The notes under the pieces: generated by a model
Databases searched by the model: none
Told to the model about the DNA's origin: nothing
The model's input: the letters and a program-made list of their open reading frames with translations, nothing else
DNA from: Anadara kagoshimensis
Taxonomy: Eukaryota > Mollusca > Bivalvia > Arcoida > Arcidae
Length of the DNA stretch: 64,000 nucleotides
Reading direction: 5' to 3'
Assembly (NCBI GenBank): GCA_021292105.1
Contig: CM037865.1
Coordinates: 26,743,027-26,807,026 of the forward strand
Translations under genes and position numbers: made by a program
Part shown: positions 52,985 to 64,000 of the stretch, piece by piece
Layout of the letters: each line of letters begins with the position of its first letter
Position numbering within the stretch: position 1 is the first letter of the stretch

Positions 52985-53600
52985 CCACCAAGGCCTAAAA
53001 CAATAAGTATGTGTTTCAGCTAACCTGAATGACTCTAAATTTTTATGTTTGACAAGCATGGCTAAAGTTGGCATCCTTGTCTTATATGGTCCATGTTAAT
53101 AAAAACGAGATGGTTATTGCCACAAATGTGTTATTACCACATATTTTATTACTACGTTTAAATATATATGGGCTATATAACATTATAAATGGCTTAAATA
53201 CACCAATTTAATGATAATTAAAGGATAAATATAAGAAATTTGTCATATTGGATCAAATAATACATCATTTTGATCAAAAACATAAAAACGTTTTTAGATC
53301 CGCCATTTTGTCTTTACTATACAGTCATATAAGACAGGGATTTTTTGGAAGGCTATTTTTACAAATCTCACTTAAATTAAATAGTTTATCATTTCAAAAT
53401 CAATAACCTTTGGATTTAATTCTAAATTTGACTATTCAATCCTAATCAATCAATGTATGAAATATAATAGGTATAAAAACATGTGGTAATAACATCAGCC
53501 TAATAAAAAATGCCTGCCTACCTACCAAGTTTCCAAACAAAATTTTTCCAAGAGTGTTAGCTGAAACATATTTATTATTTTTTTGGCCTTAAATAATGAA
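52985..53600. mobile_element. Probable MITE with diverged ~45-bp TIRs
   Basis: AAGGCCTAAAACAATAAGTATG followed by TGTTTCAGCTAAC (from 52991) has an inverted partner GTTAGCTGAAACATATTTATT followed by TTTTTTTGGCCTTAA (to about 53594). GTGTTATTACCACAT (53128) and ATGTGGTAATAACAT (53481) are a second inverted pair. No ORF. Confidence 0.55.
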
Positions 53601-54600
53601 TTTTACTTCAAATAACAAAACAATAAAATTTGTTTAATACAGGCAACAATGTTTTATATATCTTTTAAAAAAAAAACAACTCTAAAATAGTACTAGTACT
53701 GTAGGTTCTTCTTCACATCCCCCTTCTTCCCAACCTTATAATGCCTTTCTCACAGAAAGGGTGGAATTAGCTAAGAAAAAGCTACTCACTACTAAAGAAC
53801 AGCTAAATAAAAAGAAAACTTGATGGATAATATTTTAAAAAAAATAACTACTAATAGTTGATGTTGATAGCTTACACGTTATATTTGAATTGCCAGTTTG
53901 TCAAAATCATAATTTCATCATATAAAATTTATGGTCACCTCTAAAATTTTAGCTATTTTGGCAAGTGTATTCATCACATTTTTATAATAATAATACTATT
54001 AATAATATGTGACCTTTTAAGATATTTGGCATGATCTGTTAGAAAATGCCTAGAAATTAATTCCATCAAAATTTAAACCATGGATGTCCATTTTCACTCA
54101 CATGTTGACAGATGTGACATCAGCATTTTTTTTTAAAAAATCAAAAAAAATCATACGTTCCATATGTCTGCTTATACAAAAACCAGCCTGCAAATTAGGT
54201 GCGACATATATACACAGTATACATAACTGCAGAATTACAAATAAACTAGTGCAGACAGAAACAAAAGCAAGGTCAATTCTACAGCCAGGTTATAAAAAGA
54301 ATGTACATGTATATAAATATCACCGGTTATTGCATTATCTACATTACAGCTATAGACAAAATGCTGGTCTGGAGTATCTCTCACTCAGTCTGTTATACAT
54401 GTAACAATGGTGTTTGTTGCTGTACCATGTGATCAACTCTCCTGAAAGTTTATATGGGATGTTTTGAAAAATGTTTATGTCGCCAATTCATGGAGTTTTA
54501 CTGGAAAAGGTGAACAATATCAAATGGGAATATTTGTTCTGCACAAAATCAGGGGGTAGTACAGCAGCAAACCCAGTTATAATTCAAAGCTGAATCTGGC
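53601..54600. other. Unassigned AT-rich stretch
   Basis: The 106-residue frame at 54084-54404 has no recognised domain and biased composition. No repeat identified. Confidence 0.4.
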
Positions 54601-54606
54601 AGCTAC

Positions 54607-54835
54607 AGTACAAAACCTGTTTCACACTAAGCTAATGAATTAGTGCCGATTTAGCAGTTCAAATCTGCCCCTTATTGGACATATCTGGACAGCTTTTTAG
54701 CAGTTGTAATCTACCTCTCTGCAGCTTTCCCACTGCTAGCTATCCATATGTTGATTACTCGTCAACCAAGCCGAAGATTCCTTTTCATTAGATCAGCGAT
54801 AAAACAAATGTGACATGTCTATTATATTTTCTTCA
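54607..54835 (-). mobile_element. Family A MITE, very old copy
   Basis: TACAGTACAAAACCTGTTTC, CTAAGCTAATGAATTAGTGCCG, TCTGGACAGCTTTTTAGCAG and AAATGTGACATGTCTATTATA follow the family order with many changes. Confidence 0.6.
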
Positions 54836-56150
54836 TGCATTAAGTAGCTATATGCTAGGACCATAATGCTTATATAGTAAAGGAAGAAAACTGCACTGCA
54901 CAAGAACATTTCTATAAAGTCAACTTAAGCTACAAATGCCAGGAATGTTATCGACTTTTTGTATTTGTAAACTCAGAAACCCAAAAGAATGGAAGAATGA
55001 AAAAGTTTTATTCCAGTTTGTAAATGGTTAACTTCCGGCACAATATTCAGAATGTAAACACATTTAAACAGTTTGTGACTTTGAAATTTTATACTGACCT
55101 CAAATAGATAAAATAGAAATTGGAATTTCATTCAGCCCGATACTCTTGCAAAACAAATACAGGTAGCACTAAATGCTTATGACTAGGTTTAAATTAAACT
55201 ATTCTGCAAGACTACAAAGTTTTTATTTTTCATACTACTATCAAGTATTTGTCCAATACAAAACTTCAAAAAAATAAAACAAGCAATGAAAAAAAAGAAT
55301 AAAATGCAAGATATACATATAGGATTCCTGATCCATTCTTGAAAACACTTTTTTTAACTCATACATTGGAATGATAATGGTGGCTTTAGCAAAAATAAAC
55401 ACATGTACATGTATGATGTAGCTCACAAAAACAAGCACAAACATGTTTTAAATTGGAGATTGCAGAAATAATGGGAAAAATGTACCAATGAAAAACCCCT
55501 AAAAATCAAAATCAAGGTTTGCCATATGTATATTTATGTAAAAATTGAAATAACTTTCCTGAGTTGACATTAAACCATTAACCATTAGTGTTCAATCTGA
55601 TCAGGCCATTTGTGATGAATTGATAAATAAGTTGTGGGGCCTGAATACTGATCTTTTCATAAAAACTGTTTCCCATTGTCATCATGTGGACCCCATTAAA
55701 AAAACTTCCCTAGTTTTTACAAGGCCAGGATGATCACTACCATATACAATTCTCAGTTGAACATTGAGCCACTCTTTACACAAGTAAATAACTTTTTTAA
55801 TTACAAATTACATGTACATTGTAATTGTAAATCACAAAAAGAGAAAAAACTATACTAAATCAAGATCATTATCAACTCTGTTTAATGTTCTATTTGCTAA
55901 CTTGTGTTATATATATTGCTAAATGTGGCCTTTAAATGTAAACCTTGTATATCAAATATGAAAATTAAACCTTCAAGTAAAAAAAGATTACATGTAGTTT
56001 GTGGATCAACATTAATGGAAAATACAAAGATGAAAGGTAAAAAAATTTTGGTTTCACAAAAACAAATACTTTAAAAAAAACCTACCTTAAAAAGTGAAAA
56101 AAAATGTTGGTTAAATTTGCATGGAGTGATGGAATAATGGAGTTTTATGC
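54836..56150. other. Unassigned AT-rich stretch
   Basis: No gene or repeat recognised; probably intergenic DNA downstream of the protease gene. Confidence 0.4.
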
Positions 56151-56154
56151 ACAA

Positions 56155-56340
56155 GTCAAGATTTCTTTACTTATGTCCAAGTGGCCAATTCAGGGATGGT
56201 GGAGAAAACAGGAGTGTTCAGAGAAAACCACCACACTTTCTATGGTTAAAGTTGCAGACAAACCAATAAACATGTGCAAAAACAACACCCTATCTCATTT
56301 CAATACATAAACCCAGGGTAGTAAAATAAATATCATTTAT
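56155..56340 (-). mobile_element. SINE family 2 relic
   Basis: AAGTCAAGATTTCTTTACTT, GATGGTGGAGAAAACAGG and CAGAGAAAACCACCACAC are family 2 words. The 68-residue frame here is not credited. Confidence 0.45.
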
Positions 56341-57244
56341 TAATTTTATTTATTCATTATCGTCAGTTATTTCTATCGTCTCTTTATTACATTATTAATT
56401 TAATATTAAATATTTCCACAGGAAATAAAAACTAAAAAAAAATCGACCACACAAAAATATCACATTGTACTCGATACCTTCATTATCTGTAACCTCCAAC
56501 AACAAAATATCACAATGCAACAAACTTGTATTCTCTAACGCAAGTCATTGGTATTTTGCCAACACATTTTCTTATGTTAGCCAGTGGTATTTACCAAGGT
56601 GCTACCTAATAAACTTTTATGTAAAACTAATAAATTTTGCTGAACTCTTAGAAAACAATCGTGAAATGTCCAAAAATTCCAAAACATTTATGCTTCACAA
56701 TTTTATGGGAACTGAATGTTTCTTGATGTCATTAAAGGACATCCCAAGTATTCATGCGGACAAATTTCAAAAGTTTTTAAAAAAATCATGTTTTACAATT
56801 TTCAAGGAAACTGAAAATGTCTGCATTTTCATAAAAGGGACAAATGCACAAAACTTTCTTATCAACTATTATTTAACTTCATTACACTGTCTGCAATAAT
56901 TTTGCAACTTTATTGATGATAACCAATTTTTTTAACATCTAAAAAATTTTATGAAAACAAAGCCCGATTACACATAGCTCAATTAGAGTTACAGGTACTT
57001 ATTAATTAACCCATAATTAGTATAACACTACTTTACTTGCTGATTATGGTTGAATTAATGATTAACTCTAATTAAGCTTTGTGCACCTGGGCCCAGATTT
57101 TTAACATTCAAATATCAATCTTATTACTGTTTTACTTTCAAAAAACTCCCCTCGTTTATTGCCAAATCCCCTATTATTAAAACGCCAAAATTCGAATGAA
57201 AAAATTTAACCAGTATATAAAAATTTTACAAGTTAGTAAAAAAA
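56341..57244. other. 3' flank of the protease gene
   Basis: Probably holds the 3' UTR at its right side. A 144-residue plus-strand frame (56465-56899) has no recognised domain and is antisense to the gene's flank; not credited. ATTAATTAACCCATAATTAG…TTAATGATTAACTCTAATTAA (57000-57075) is a weak inverted repeat. Confidence 0.4.
57155..57160 (-). terminator. Possible polyadenylation signal AATAAA
   Basis: On the minus strand GGCAATAAACGAG lies about 85 bp beyond the protease stop codon. It is the first AATAAA seen downstream. Position is plausible but unproved. Confidence 0.35.
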
Positions 57245-57598
57245 TCAGTAAATTCTTTCATAAAACAATATATAGGCCTGGGCCCTTTGTACAGCTGATT
57301 CTGTAACTTCACTGACTCGACTATCACTTATATGATACCAGCGACCTGGAGGTACTAATTTCTCTTCCATTTCCTCAGATTCCTCAGAATCGTTGACATT
57401 TCCATTGAATACACACTCTGAATATCTCTGTACGTACTCCTTGACATTGGCTATTCCGTTATTTAGAAAGTTAAGAGCTAATCCTATATTTGGTCTAACT
57501 TTGACATAAGCTGTGTAATGTCCAGCATGAAGATGACCGCTATGCTCCACTAATCCATACAAGGAATACAGTATTTTCTTCTGACCTGGTTTCACACC
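57245..57598 (-). CDS. USP16/45: USP16/45 last exon (His box)
   Basis: 117 codons then TGA. The acceptor TTCTATTTAAG precedes GGTGTGAAACCAGG, phase 0. It encodes [20 protein letters not shown] (catalytic His in AGHYTAY), an acidic insert [12 protein letters not shown], then the WYHISDS strand with the catalytic Asp/Asn-site region, and ends in FYERIY. The frame stays open upstream of the acceptor for ten codons, so a start inside this exon should not be used. Confidence 0.92.
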   Translation of the reverse strand, partial: GVKPGQKKILYSLYGLVEHSGHLHAGHYTAYVKVRPNIGLALNFLNNGIANVKEYVQRYSECVFNGNVNDSEESEEMEEKLVPPGRWYHISDSRVSEVTESAVQRAQAYILFYERIY

Positions 57599-60500
57599 CT
57601 TAAATAGAAGTTCAAAAAGATATTGCAATACACATATACTTTATAAACTGAACATATTAATATCAACTGAAATTGGAGGATAATCTAAGCCTCCCTCCCT
57701 CCCTCAGCACTGAGATATGTTTAAAATTAGAAAAACTTTACCAATGCTCCTTCTATATACAGCGATTTTGTAACATTTTTTTGAAAACTACCTTCAGCCT
57801 TTAAGATTGAGAAAATTGTAGTTCCATGATCTAGCAAACTGCATAATGATATGCTGGCAATGGCCAGTACCTTCATTGCAAAGACACTATATTGCGGAAC
57901 TACACTGTATCAGAAATTCTATGGGTAAAGACAACTAGATTTATTTTTTTCGTGCATCACTGTTGTTTTGGGGAATTTTTGAGGAAAAATCAGGAAATTT
58001 TAGACATTTTTCCATAGGGGAAACTACCTTTATTTGGTAGTAATGTTAAGCAAGCTAAATCACTGATATAAGGAGACATGTTTTACTGTGAAAAACTAAG
58101 CCATATTAAATTCCATTTTATCTCACACCATCATCACTTTAGAAATTACCCATTTGTTTGTTAATTTTCATGTCTTGACACTTGTTAAAATTAGCCTACA
58201 CGTATTTGCAATGTTCAATTTAGGATTTTTCAGAGGGGGCCATTTTCAAAAAACCTTAATCTAAAACACAATAACATCCCATTTAACATCTTAAGCGAGG
58301 CTTTAAAAATTGGGTCATTGGGCAAAATAAGGAATCAATTGTCCTATAGTCTCTTCTAGTGTAAAACTATATAAAATGTTCACATAGATATTTCACTGGC
58401 TTACCTGACACAAGGAACTACAAAAGGGAGCTAAATCCAAGACAAAAGGGAAATCCACATGTCTGTTGACTTTTCTAGTACTAAAACCAACCTGTAAGTA
58501 AAGATATAAATTCCTTTAGACAACTATTTCTTCATCATTTCATTGTGTAATGTTATTAATACAGTAAAAACCTAAATAAATCACAATCATTTCTGTCAAA
58601 TTTTGAGTTTAATCAATAAAATGAGGGAGGCTTAGACAAACATAGAAGAAATGGTGTCTGGGAGATTCAAGTGTGTGGTGATAAGCAGGGTGGTAAAGTT
58701 ATCAAGAGACATTATAACAAAGCTTTACTATACATGCAAGGTTAAAACCTTGATTTGCTCAGCCTGATTTTCTGTTATAAAAGGATATAGTAATAAGTTA
58801 TTGAAGACATAAAAAATAGATTTTGGGACTGGGACTGCAAAATACTATGGTGATAAGCACTTAAGTAATGTTATTGAGGGAATAGAGTCGAGCAACGGGA
58901 GTTATATGAATGACCTAGTCAAGATTCTTTCACTTGTATCTAGACAATTAATTCATGAATGGTGGAGGAATGGGGAGAAAACATACAACCTTTGGCAAGA
59001 GAAATGACAAACTTTTTCTCACTAAGGATTTGTCCAGATTTGGATTCATATCTAGGCAGAGAGAGGCACTGTGATTCATAAGGCCATGGAAAATTATCAA
59101 TGGGCAATATAACAAGACTTTACTATATTTATGATCAACTCCCAAGACAATATAAGGTTTAGAATTCCTACTATATGGGATTTTGAAACTGATGTGAGGT
59201 GTTGGGATATTCTGGTTATACAATATGAAGGCCAACAAAGAAGAACTGAACAAAAGTTGCATTCATACAAAAATTATCTGTTCATTAGATTTTACCTGTT
59301 CAAACCTTTTTAAATGCAGAGTAAGAACAGCTGGTGGAACGTAAATAAAATACTGTTTGGATGCATTTGATTTTACCGTCTCTTTTTTGTCTGAAATATA
59401 AAAAAGATATTGTAGTAGGAAATGCAACACTTCTGTGTTTCATACTTACACACGACTAGTACATGTACATTAAATAAATATTGATCAAGTACTGTGAAAT
59501 CATTCAGTTCATGGTGTCCAATTTTTGTGGTTAAAAAAATTTACCATTTTGTGAGATAGTAAATTCTTGGTTTATGTTTGCAATTTAAGTTAAGTTTGTA
59601 ATACATACCCTAGGTTTCCATAAATTGAAAATAATTAGTAGCCAAATTTCCAAAATTTGTGAAAATATAGTCCTTTTTAAAGTATTTTTCAACAAATTTG
59701 CTAAAATAGGTTACTTTTTGAAAGAATTCCTCAGAAATTAGTAGCCACTGGCGATTTTGGCTACCAGGAATGGAAACATAGATACCGTTTTGGTGACATG
59801 TAAATTTGTGGGCGAGGATATCCACAAAAGCAATGAATATTGGGACACAGGCTACCTCTCTAACGTTTTAAGGATCCTTTGCTTCATATTTCAACCACAG
59901 TAAGCCTCTATATAAATACCCCTCAGTCTATAAAGTACATATTTCTTAGGTCTCCTGGGTGGTACAAAAGGTTTTTTACCCATGATTTAGGGCTGGTCTT
60001 GGGACCCATTCTCAATGGATTTTCATTAAATTCACAATATAATTTTTTTTTTTTTTTTTTTTTTTTGTGCACAAAATTCCTATTCATGGCCATAGCCATT
60101 TTTTCATAAAATCAGAAAAGGCCCTGGGTTTTTTAAAACGGGTTCACTTTATTTCACAGGGTCTTCATACCTTTGTTTTGACTTTGCTTGTGCTTTAACT
60201 TGGTACAATTTCTGCAACCAAACTTGTTGTTTCCTGTCAGTAGCTCTGCAGAGGTAAATTGGTGTAGACATGACATGATCGTACATTCTCTAGACGTAGG
60301 GTGATATCTAGGACCTAAGGTGACAGTGGATTTCAGCTGTGCTTCTTTCTTCACCTCTTTCTTACTCTTGGATTGCTGTTTGGAATTCTGTCGGGTAACT
60401 GTGGGACTATAGCGTTTGGTATCCATTGAATTAACACTGTTTCTATCTTCATTTTTAGGTACTGATATATCATCATTACCCAATTTTTCCTCAGACTGTC

Positions 60501-61352
60501 CATGTGCATCGTTTTCTCCCTGTAGCACTAGATTTTGTAAACTTGTACTCAATGAGGCCTCAAAATTTTCCACAGACTCTGACCTTAACTTTGCTGATTG
60601 GTTTTGAATGTTTTTGGATACACAATTAAGTTCATTATTAATATCACAATCTAACTGAATATCACCATTACAAATGAGCTCGGAACCATTTTGTCCTAGT
60701 GAAGAACTATGAGTAGAAATTGATAAATTTGCTATTTTTTCAGAAACATCATTTTCTCCATTATAAACAATTGGATCCTTCAAAGTTTTTACATTTTCAG
60801 ATAAAGAGTTTTTATCCAAACCTTGAGTAGTATGTTCCCCCATATTTTCATTTTTATTGTCAATACAGTTTAAACCATTGCTACTTCCAACATAAGCACT
60901 ATCTCTAGAAATCGGGGATAAACTACCAGCATCCCCATTTCCTATATCACCATTACAAACAATCTTTTGTGAATCTTTGGCATCATTTTCCATTTTATTT
61001 TTACTAATAAAAGTCGTGTTGCTATTTTGAGTATCACAGTTATTTCCGTTAACGACAGGATCATTCAAATTACTCTGCATCATACAGGCACTGTTGTTCA
61101 CCCGATCGTTATTACCTATACTGCCCTCTAAACTATCCTGCATTCCAACGTCACTTTCTTGTTTAATTGTACACGTGCTACCCGAGGCACTAGTTCCGTC
61201 CAGCGACAGGGTCGTACTACTGGAGTGTTCCAAGTCATTATGTTCCGTATCTATCTCAGATTTATGAATGGAATCATGTGCCTCATCAGCTAATACAGAG
61301 TATTTGTTATATCTAGAGGTATCACTTTCCAAATTGTCCTCTACATCAGCAT
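57245..61352 (-). CDS. USP16/45: Ubiquitin-specific protease, USP16/USP45 type (C-terminal part)
   Basis: Cysteine protease that removes ubiquitin from proteins; USP16 acts on ubiquitinated H2A and USP45 on ERCC1 in vertebrates (family knowledge). Exons 60171-61352, 59296-59390, 58405-58491 and 57245-57598 join in frame (phases 1, 0, 0), each with GT/AG borders, to about 570 codons. Seen in order: a long Ser/Asn/Asp-rich disordered linker; [17 protein letters not shown] with the finger Cys pair [60 protein letters not shown] with the catalytic His; GRWYHISDS; and the end [10 protein letters not shown]. The Cys box and N-terminal zf-UBP finger are missing and must lie past the right edge. USP16 and USP45 cannot be told apart here; invertebrates usually have one ancestor-like gene. 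Confidence 0.93.
58405..58491 (-). CDS. USP16/45: USP16/45 internal exon, 29 codons
   Basis: Bordered by TACTTACAG and GTAAGCC, phase 0 both sides. Encodes [16 protein letters not shown] and [13 protein letters not shown], the segment between the LHLKRF strand and the His box. Too short to appear as a stand-alone ORF. Confidence 0.92.
58905..59090 (-). mobile_element. SINE family 2 relic in a USP16/45 intron
   Basis: GACCTAGTCAAGATTCTTTC, GGTGGAGGAATGGGGAGAAAAC, CAACCTTTGGCAAGAGAAATG and TTTGGATTCATATCTAGGC follow the family order. The ORFs over it are not credited. Confidence 0.5.
59296..59390 (-). CDS. USP16/45: USP16/45 internal exon, LHLKRF
   Basis: Bordered by TATATTTCAG and GTAAAATC. 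The first two bases AC complete a GAC codon with the G that ends the previous exon. Encodes [16 protein letters not shown] then [15 protein letters not shown], the core strand of the USP fold. The donor is phase 0. Confidence 0.92.
60042..60066. repeat. Poly-T tract
   Basis: About 25 T within the intron between the long exon and the LHLKRF exon. Confidence 0.9.
60171..61352 (-). CDS. USP16/45: USP16/45 long exon: linker and zinc finger
   Basis: The acceptor TTGACTTGTAG precedes AT GCT GAT GTA; the donor AAACAAAG is followed by GTATGAAG. 393 full codons plus split codons at both ends (both introns phase 1). The first ~330 residues are low complexity, rich in S, N, D and E. The last ~60 carry [31 protein letters not shown] and [12 protein letters not shown]. 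There is no good ATG at its 5' end; it is an internal exon. Confidence 0.9.
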
Positions 61353-63972
61353 CTACAAGTCAATAAGAAAGAATAAAGAATGAAATAGCAGTGATTTTGT
61401 TTGCCTGAAATTACAACCAAATAAAGGTAGTTTCCACTAAGGAAAAATGACTGAAATTTCCCAATTTGACCACTAAAATTCCCCAACAGAACAGGGAATA
61501 CACTGATACATTAAATCCAGTAGTCCTAACTTGTTACAATATAACATCTGTGCAATGTGGATCATAGCTATTGTCAGCATGTCATAATGAAGTTTGCTAT
61601 ATTCAGAAACTTCAAATTTTCCAAATTTTGAAGACAGAAGGTAGTTTTTAAAGGGTGTAACAAAATCACTGAATAGAGTTATAAAAATAACAACAAGTAA
61701 ATTCAGTGAATTAGGATCCCCAACCAGCAGGTCCTTTTCTTGTGATTTGCACTGATGTCCAAAAGACAATAACTCCCAGGAAAATGAGCAAACCAATTAG
61801 GGTTAATGATATGCACATCACCTATCAATAATGATGCTTTGCACAAAGTTTCATAAAATACTGCTTCATTGTTTTGGAGAATTTGCACAGACAAGAATTT
61901 TGGACGGACAGAAACTTGAATGAATTTAAAAATCCCCCTCTTTCTTGAATAATTAAAGCCACTCAATACACAGGGACATTCTCATTATTAATAAAATTTA
62001 TAGATTCATCATTTGTTTTAAAGGCATTTTCGGGTTTTTTCATTGCGCACCGAATCCGCGCATCCAGGGGCTACAACTCTGTTTACGTTATTGTCTGTGT
62101 AAGTGGTGCGACATTTCAAATGAAGGGATATACTAGCAGTAGACGAAGATCGACCGTAGCAACTGTAAACATCCGGCTTTCTTTTAATCAGTATTCGGCA
62201 ATATAAATCGTAAAATTATTGATCAAAATGTCTCTTAGAAGACGAGGACGGTTTATTAAAGTATCGGATAAGAAAAGGCGAGAAGTATGTTCTGCCCGCA
62301 TGATTCAAATGAACAAATCTGGTCCAACTGTTGTGGAACCCGAACGTACTTCTCAACCACTAGCTTCGAAAAATGATTAAATGATATCTATTACAGTAAA
62401 CATAAACAAATGGAAACCATACAACGGTGAATTGTCCAAATTTCATCACACCGTTGTAGCGATTAGGTTCTATCTATCTTGTGTAATCCAAAACGAAAAA
62501 CGGTACGGCCTATAATGTGAGTATTACTAGCACAGATGCACAAAATGTAAACTTACCATGGTATAGAGTTTTCTCTCTTTGACCTCACCACAAAGCAATG
62601 GAAATTTATGTAAGTTCCAAGAGATATTAGAATGTCGACATGGTTGAACAAAACTGTTCTGTTTTATTCTTTTCATTGGAGTTTTTGAAATCTTAAAGAT
62701 TCACAGATATTTTTTACGATAATTATGAATCTATTTTTAATATTCAGATTATAAAACAAAGATTAATATTGTAAATTATATGTAAAAATATACTTTGTTT
62801 TGCTTTGTTTTGTGTATTATCTTGATTCTGATGCTAATATTTGAATTAACTGAAGAGAGAAAACCTTTTGGGGATTTTTTTTCATTTTTTTCAATGGAAA
62901 ATTTGAAAAAATCATGGGGTAGGGATAATTTTTTATTTTTAAATCCTAAAATATCCTGGTGACCTATCAATTTTTCTTTGTTTTTGTGAAGTATATAGTC
63001 TGGTTAAGCTTTTGGCAGAATTTGAAAAGATTTCGAATGGTAGATTTTTTTTTATACATGAAAATGTATGGAATTTTTGTGAAAAAGGCGGTAAAATGAG
63101 CTGTACCTCCAATGTATTTTTTACCAATTATTTTAATAAATGTGTATTGAACTGCCAACTTTGACATTTTTTAACATGTTAAATATGGGTATGATGTATT
63201 TTTGCTGATTATAACATTTTAATGAATTTCTTGAGTTTGTTTGAGGTTGATTTTTCAATTATACCGATTTTTGGGTAAAAATGCAAAATCCTTGAAATAC
63301 TGCATATATTGAACAAGAGTTGTTGAAAAATTACATGCGGTGACCTACCATTATTTTTGCATATTTTTGTTTGCATGTTCATATAGAACAAACAGTGAAA
63401 AAATTAGCTTGTTTTGAATGGTGGTTCTATTTCATAGCATATGCCTTTAATATGAGTTTTGAACTCTGGCTTGCACTAATTTTCCTAAAATTCAAATATA
63501 CTGAACAAAAAATGTTAAGGACCACATCAAAAACATTATTTTTATTATGTAGAACGTAAATCATATCATTTCTTCTTCACACTTTTTTTTAATGAGTTTT
63601 GATTTCATGTACAAAAGATTTACTTAATTACATCATTTGAAAGAAGAAGAGAACGAGAAGAAAATACAGATATATTTTATATTTTTCAGTTCTTGGATTG
63701 TTATTTCAAATCTTACATAACTCCCTAACGTTTTTGTTGAGTATATTATATATTCACATGTACATGTAATTTCAGAAATGTTCCTGTTTTATTTTTGCAT
63801 CAATGGGCAATAATAACAAGTAACAAATTTAATACTTTTGCAAAATATTTCATTTTAATAGAACTCACAAGCAATTCTAATGACCATCATCTAAAGATGC
63901 TAAAATATGTGTATAAATGAATATCTTGAATTGACAATTCCAACAAAATTAACGGAGAGGAAAATTTCCACT
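61353..63972 (-). other. Upstream intron of USP16/45 (presumed)
   Basis: No exon encoding the Cys box (NxGNTCFxN-type) was found on the minus strand here. AT-rich; the minus-strand frames of 60-107 residues show no conserved domain. A short plus-strand ORF lies at 62228-62380. Confidence 0.5.
62228..62380 (+). CDS. Unrecognised 50-residue ORF or first exon
   Basis: ATG at 62228 (context TCAAAATGTCT) opens MSLRRRGRFIKVSDKKRREV then CSARMIQMNKSGPTVVEPER and closes with TAA. It is strongly basic at the N-terminus. The surrounding 62040-62400 has more CG dinucleotides than its AT-rich flanks. GAGAAGTATGTTC at 62280-62292 is a good splice donor, so the coding part may instead be a 20-residue first exon of a longer plus-strand transcript. 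I do not recognise the family. It lies inside the presumed intron of USP16/45 on the opposite strand. Confidence 0.35.
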   Translation: MSLRRRGRFIKVSDKKRREVCSARMIQMNKSGPTVVEPERTSQPLASKND

Positions 63973-63974
63973 TA

Positions 63975-64000
63975 CAAGTGCTTATAAGTTGTCTTAAGGT
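63975..64000 (-). other. Possible end of the next upstream USP16/45 exon
   Basis: On the minus strand AAGCACTT is followed by GTAAGTGG, a strong donor. A phase-1 reading would supply the base needed by the acceptor at 61352. Only 25-26 bases lie in the window, so this is weak. Confidence 0.25.

Noticed and set aside
56465-56899. 144-residue plus-strand frame downstream of the protease gene
   Set aside because: AT-driven codon content, no known domain, and antisense to the likely 3' flank. Transcript data would be needed to revive it.
1-64000. LTR retroelements, viral copies or Polintons
   Set aside because: No reverse transcriptase with LTR-type context, no capsid or envelope frame and no paired long terminal direct repeats were seen. 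The only RT-related trace is the LINE tail at 27055 and 39406.

Overview
The window looks like gene-poor nuclear DNA from a bivalve mollusc. The base composition is AT-rich, there are many tRNA-derived SINEs with a conserved tail of the form GAGACGTC…ATATAAG…TTCTTGACT, palindromic MITEs are very dense, and a tandem-repeat element flanked by unique ends resembles the bivalve pearl/Helitron-like group. The organism is inferred from repeat style and from the one host gene; no species can be named from the sequence alone.

Only one host gene is supported. On the minus strand, four exons (57245-57598, 58405-58491, 59296-59390, 60171-61352) join in frame across GT-AG introns and encode the C-terminal part of a USP16/USP45-type ubiquitin-specific protease: the zinc-finger sub-domain, the LHLKRF strand, the catalytic His box and the FYERI end. 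The Cys box and the N-terminal zf-UBP domain are not seen and should lie beyond the right edge. The long upstream intron carries a short plus-strand ORF (62228-62380) that I do not recognise.

The other ~57 kb is repeats and unassigned sequence. 0-13 kb: MITEs of one dominant family (TIR CAGTACAGACCTGTCG, TA flanks; called family A here), a higher-order AAAT-rich array, microsatellites and SINEs. 13.3-16.7 kb: a 3.4-kb near-palindrome with a core of tandem palindromic units. 17-27 kb: family A MITEs, SINEs, and a perfect 62-bp hairpin at 24.6 kb. 27-31 kb: a LINE 3' relic, a 48-bp minisatellite, a ~205-bp tandem repeat and small MITEs. 34-39 kb: two Helitron-like elements, one with a ~145-bp array. 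42-43.7 kb: two copies of a CATAGGCGTAGGAG element, each with its own 5-bp target duplication. 44-52 kb: MITEs nested in MITEs, TTCGC-rich repeats and opposed SINEs. 52-57 kb: little but old SINE and MITE relics.

The most unusual items are the 3.4-kb palindrome, the 5-bp-TSD element pair, the birth of a 21-bp satellite inside a MITE end, and the several nested insertions that give a relative age order. No LTR retroelement, viral copy, CRISPR array, functional tRNA or rRNA gene was recognised.
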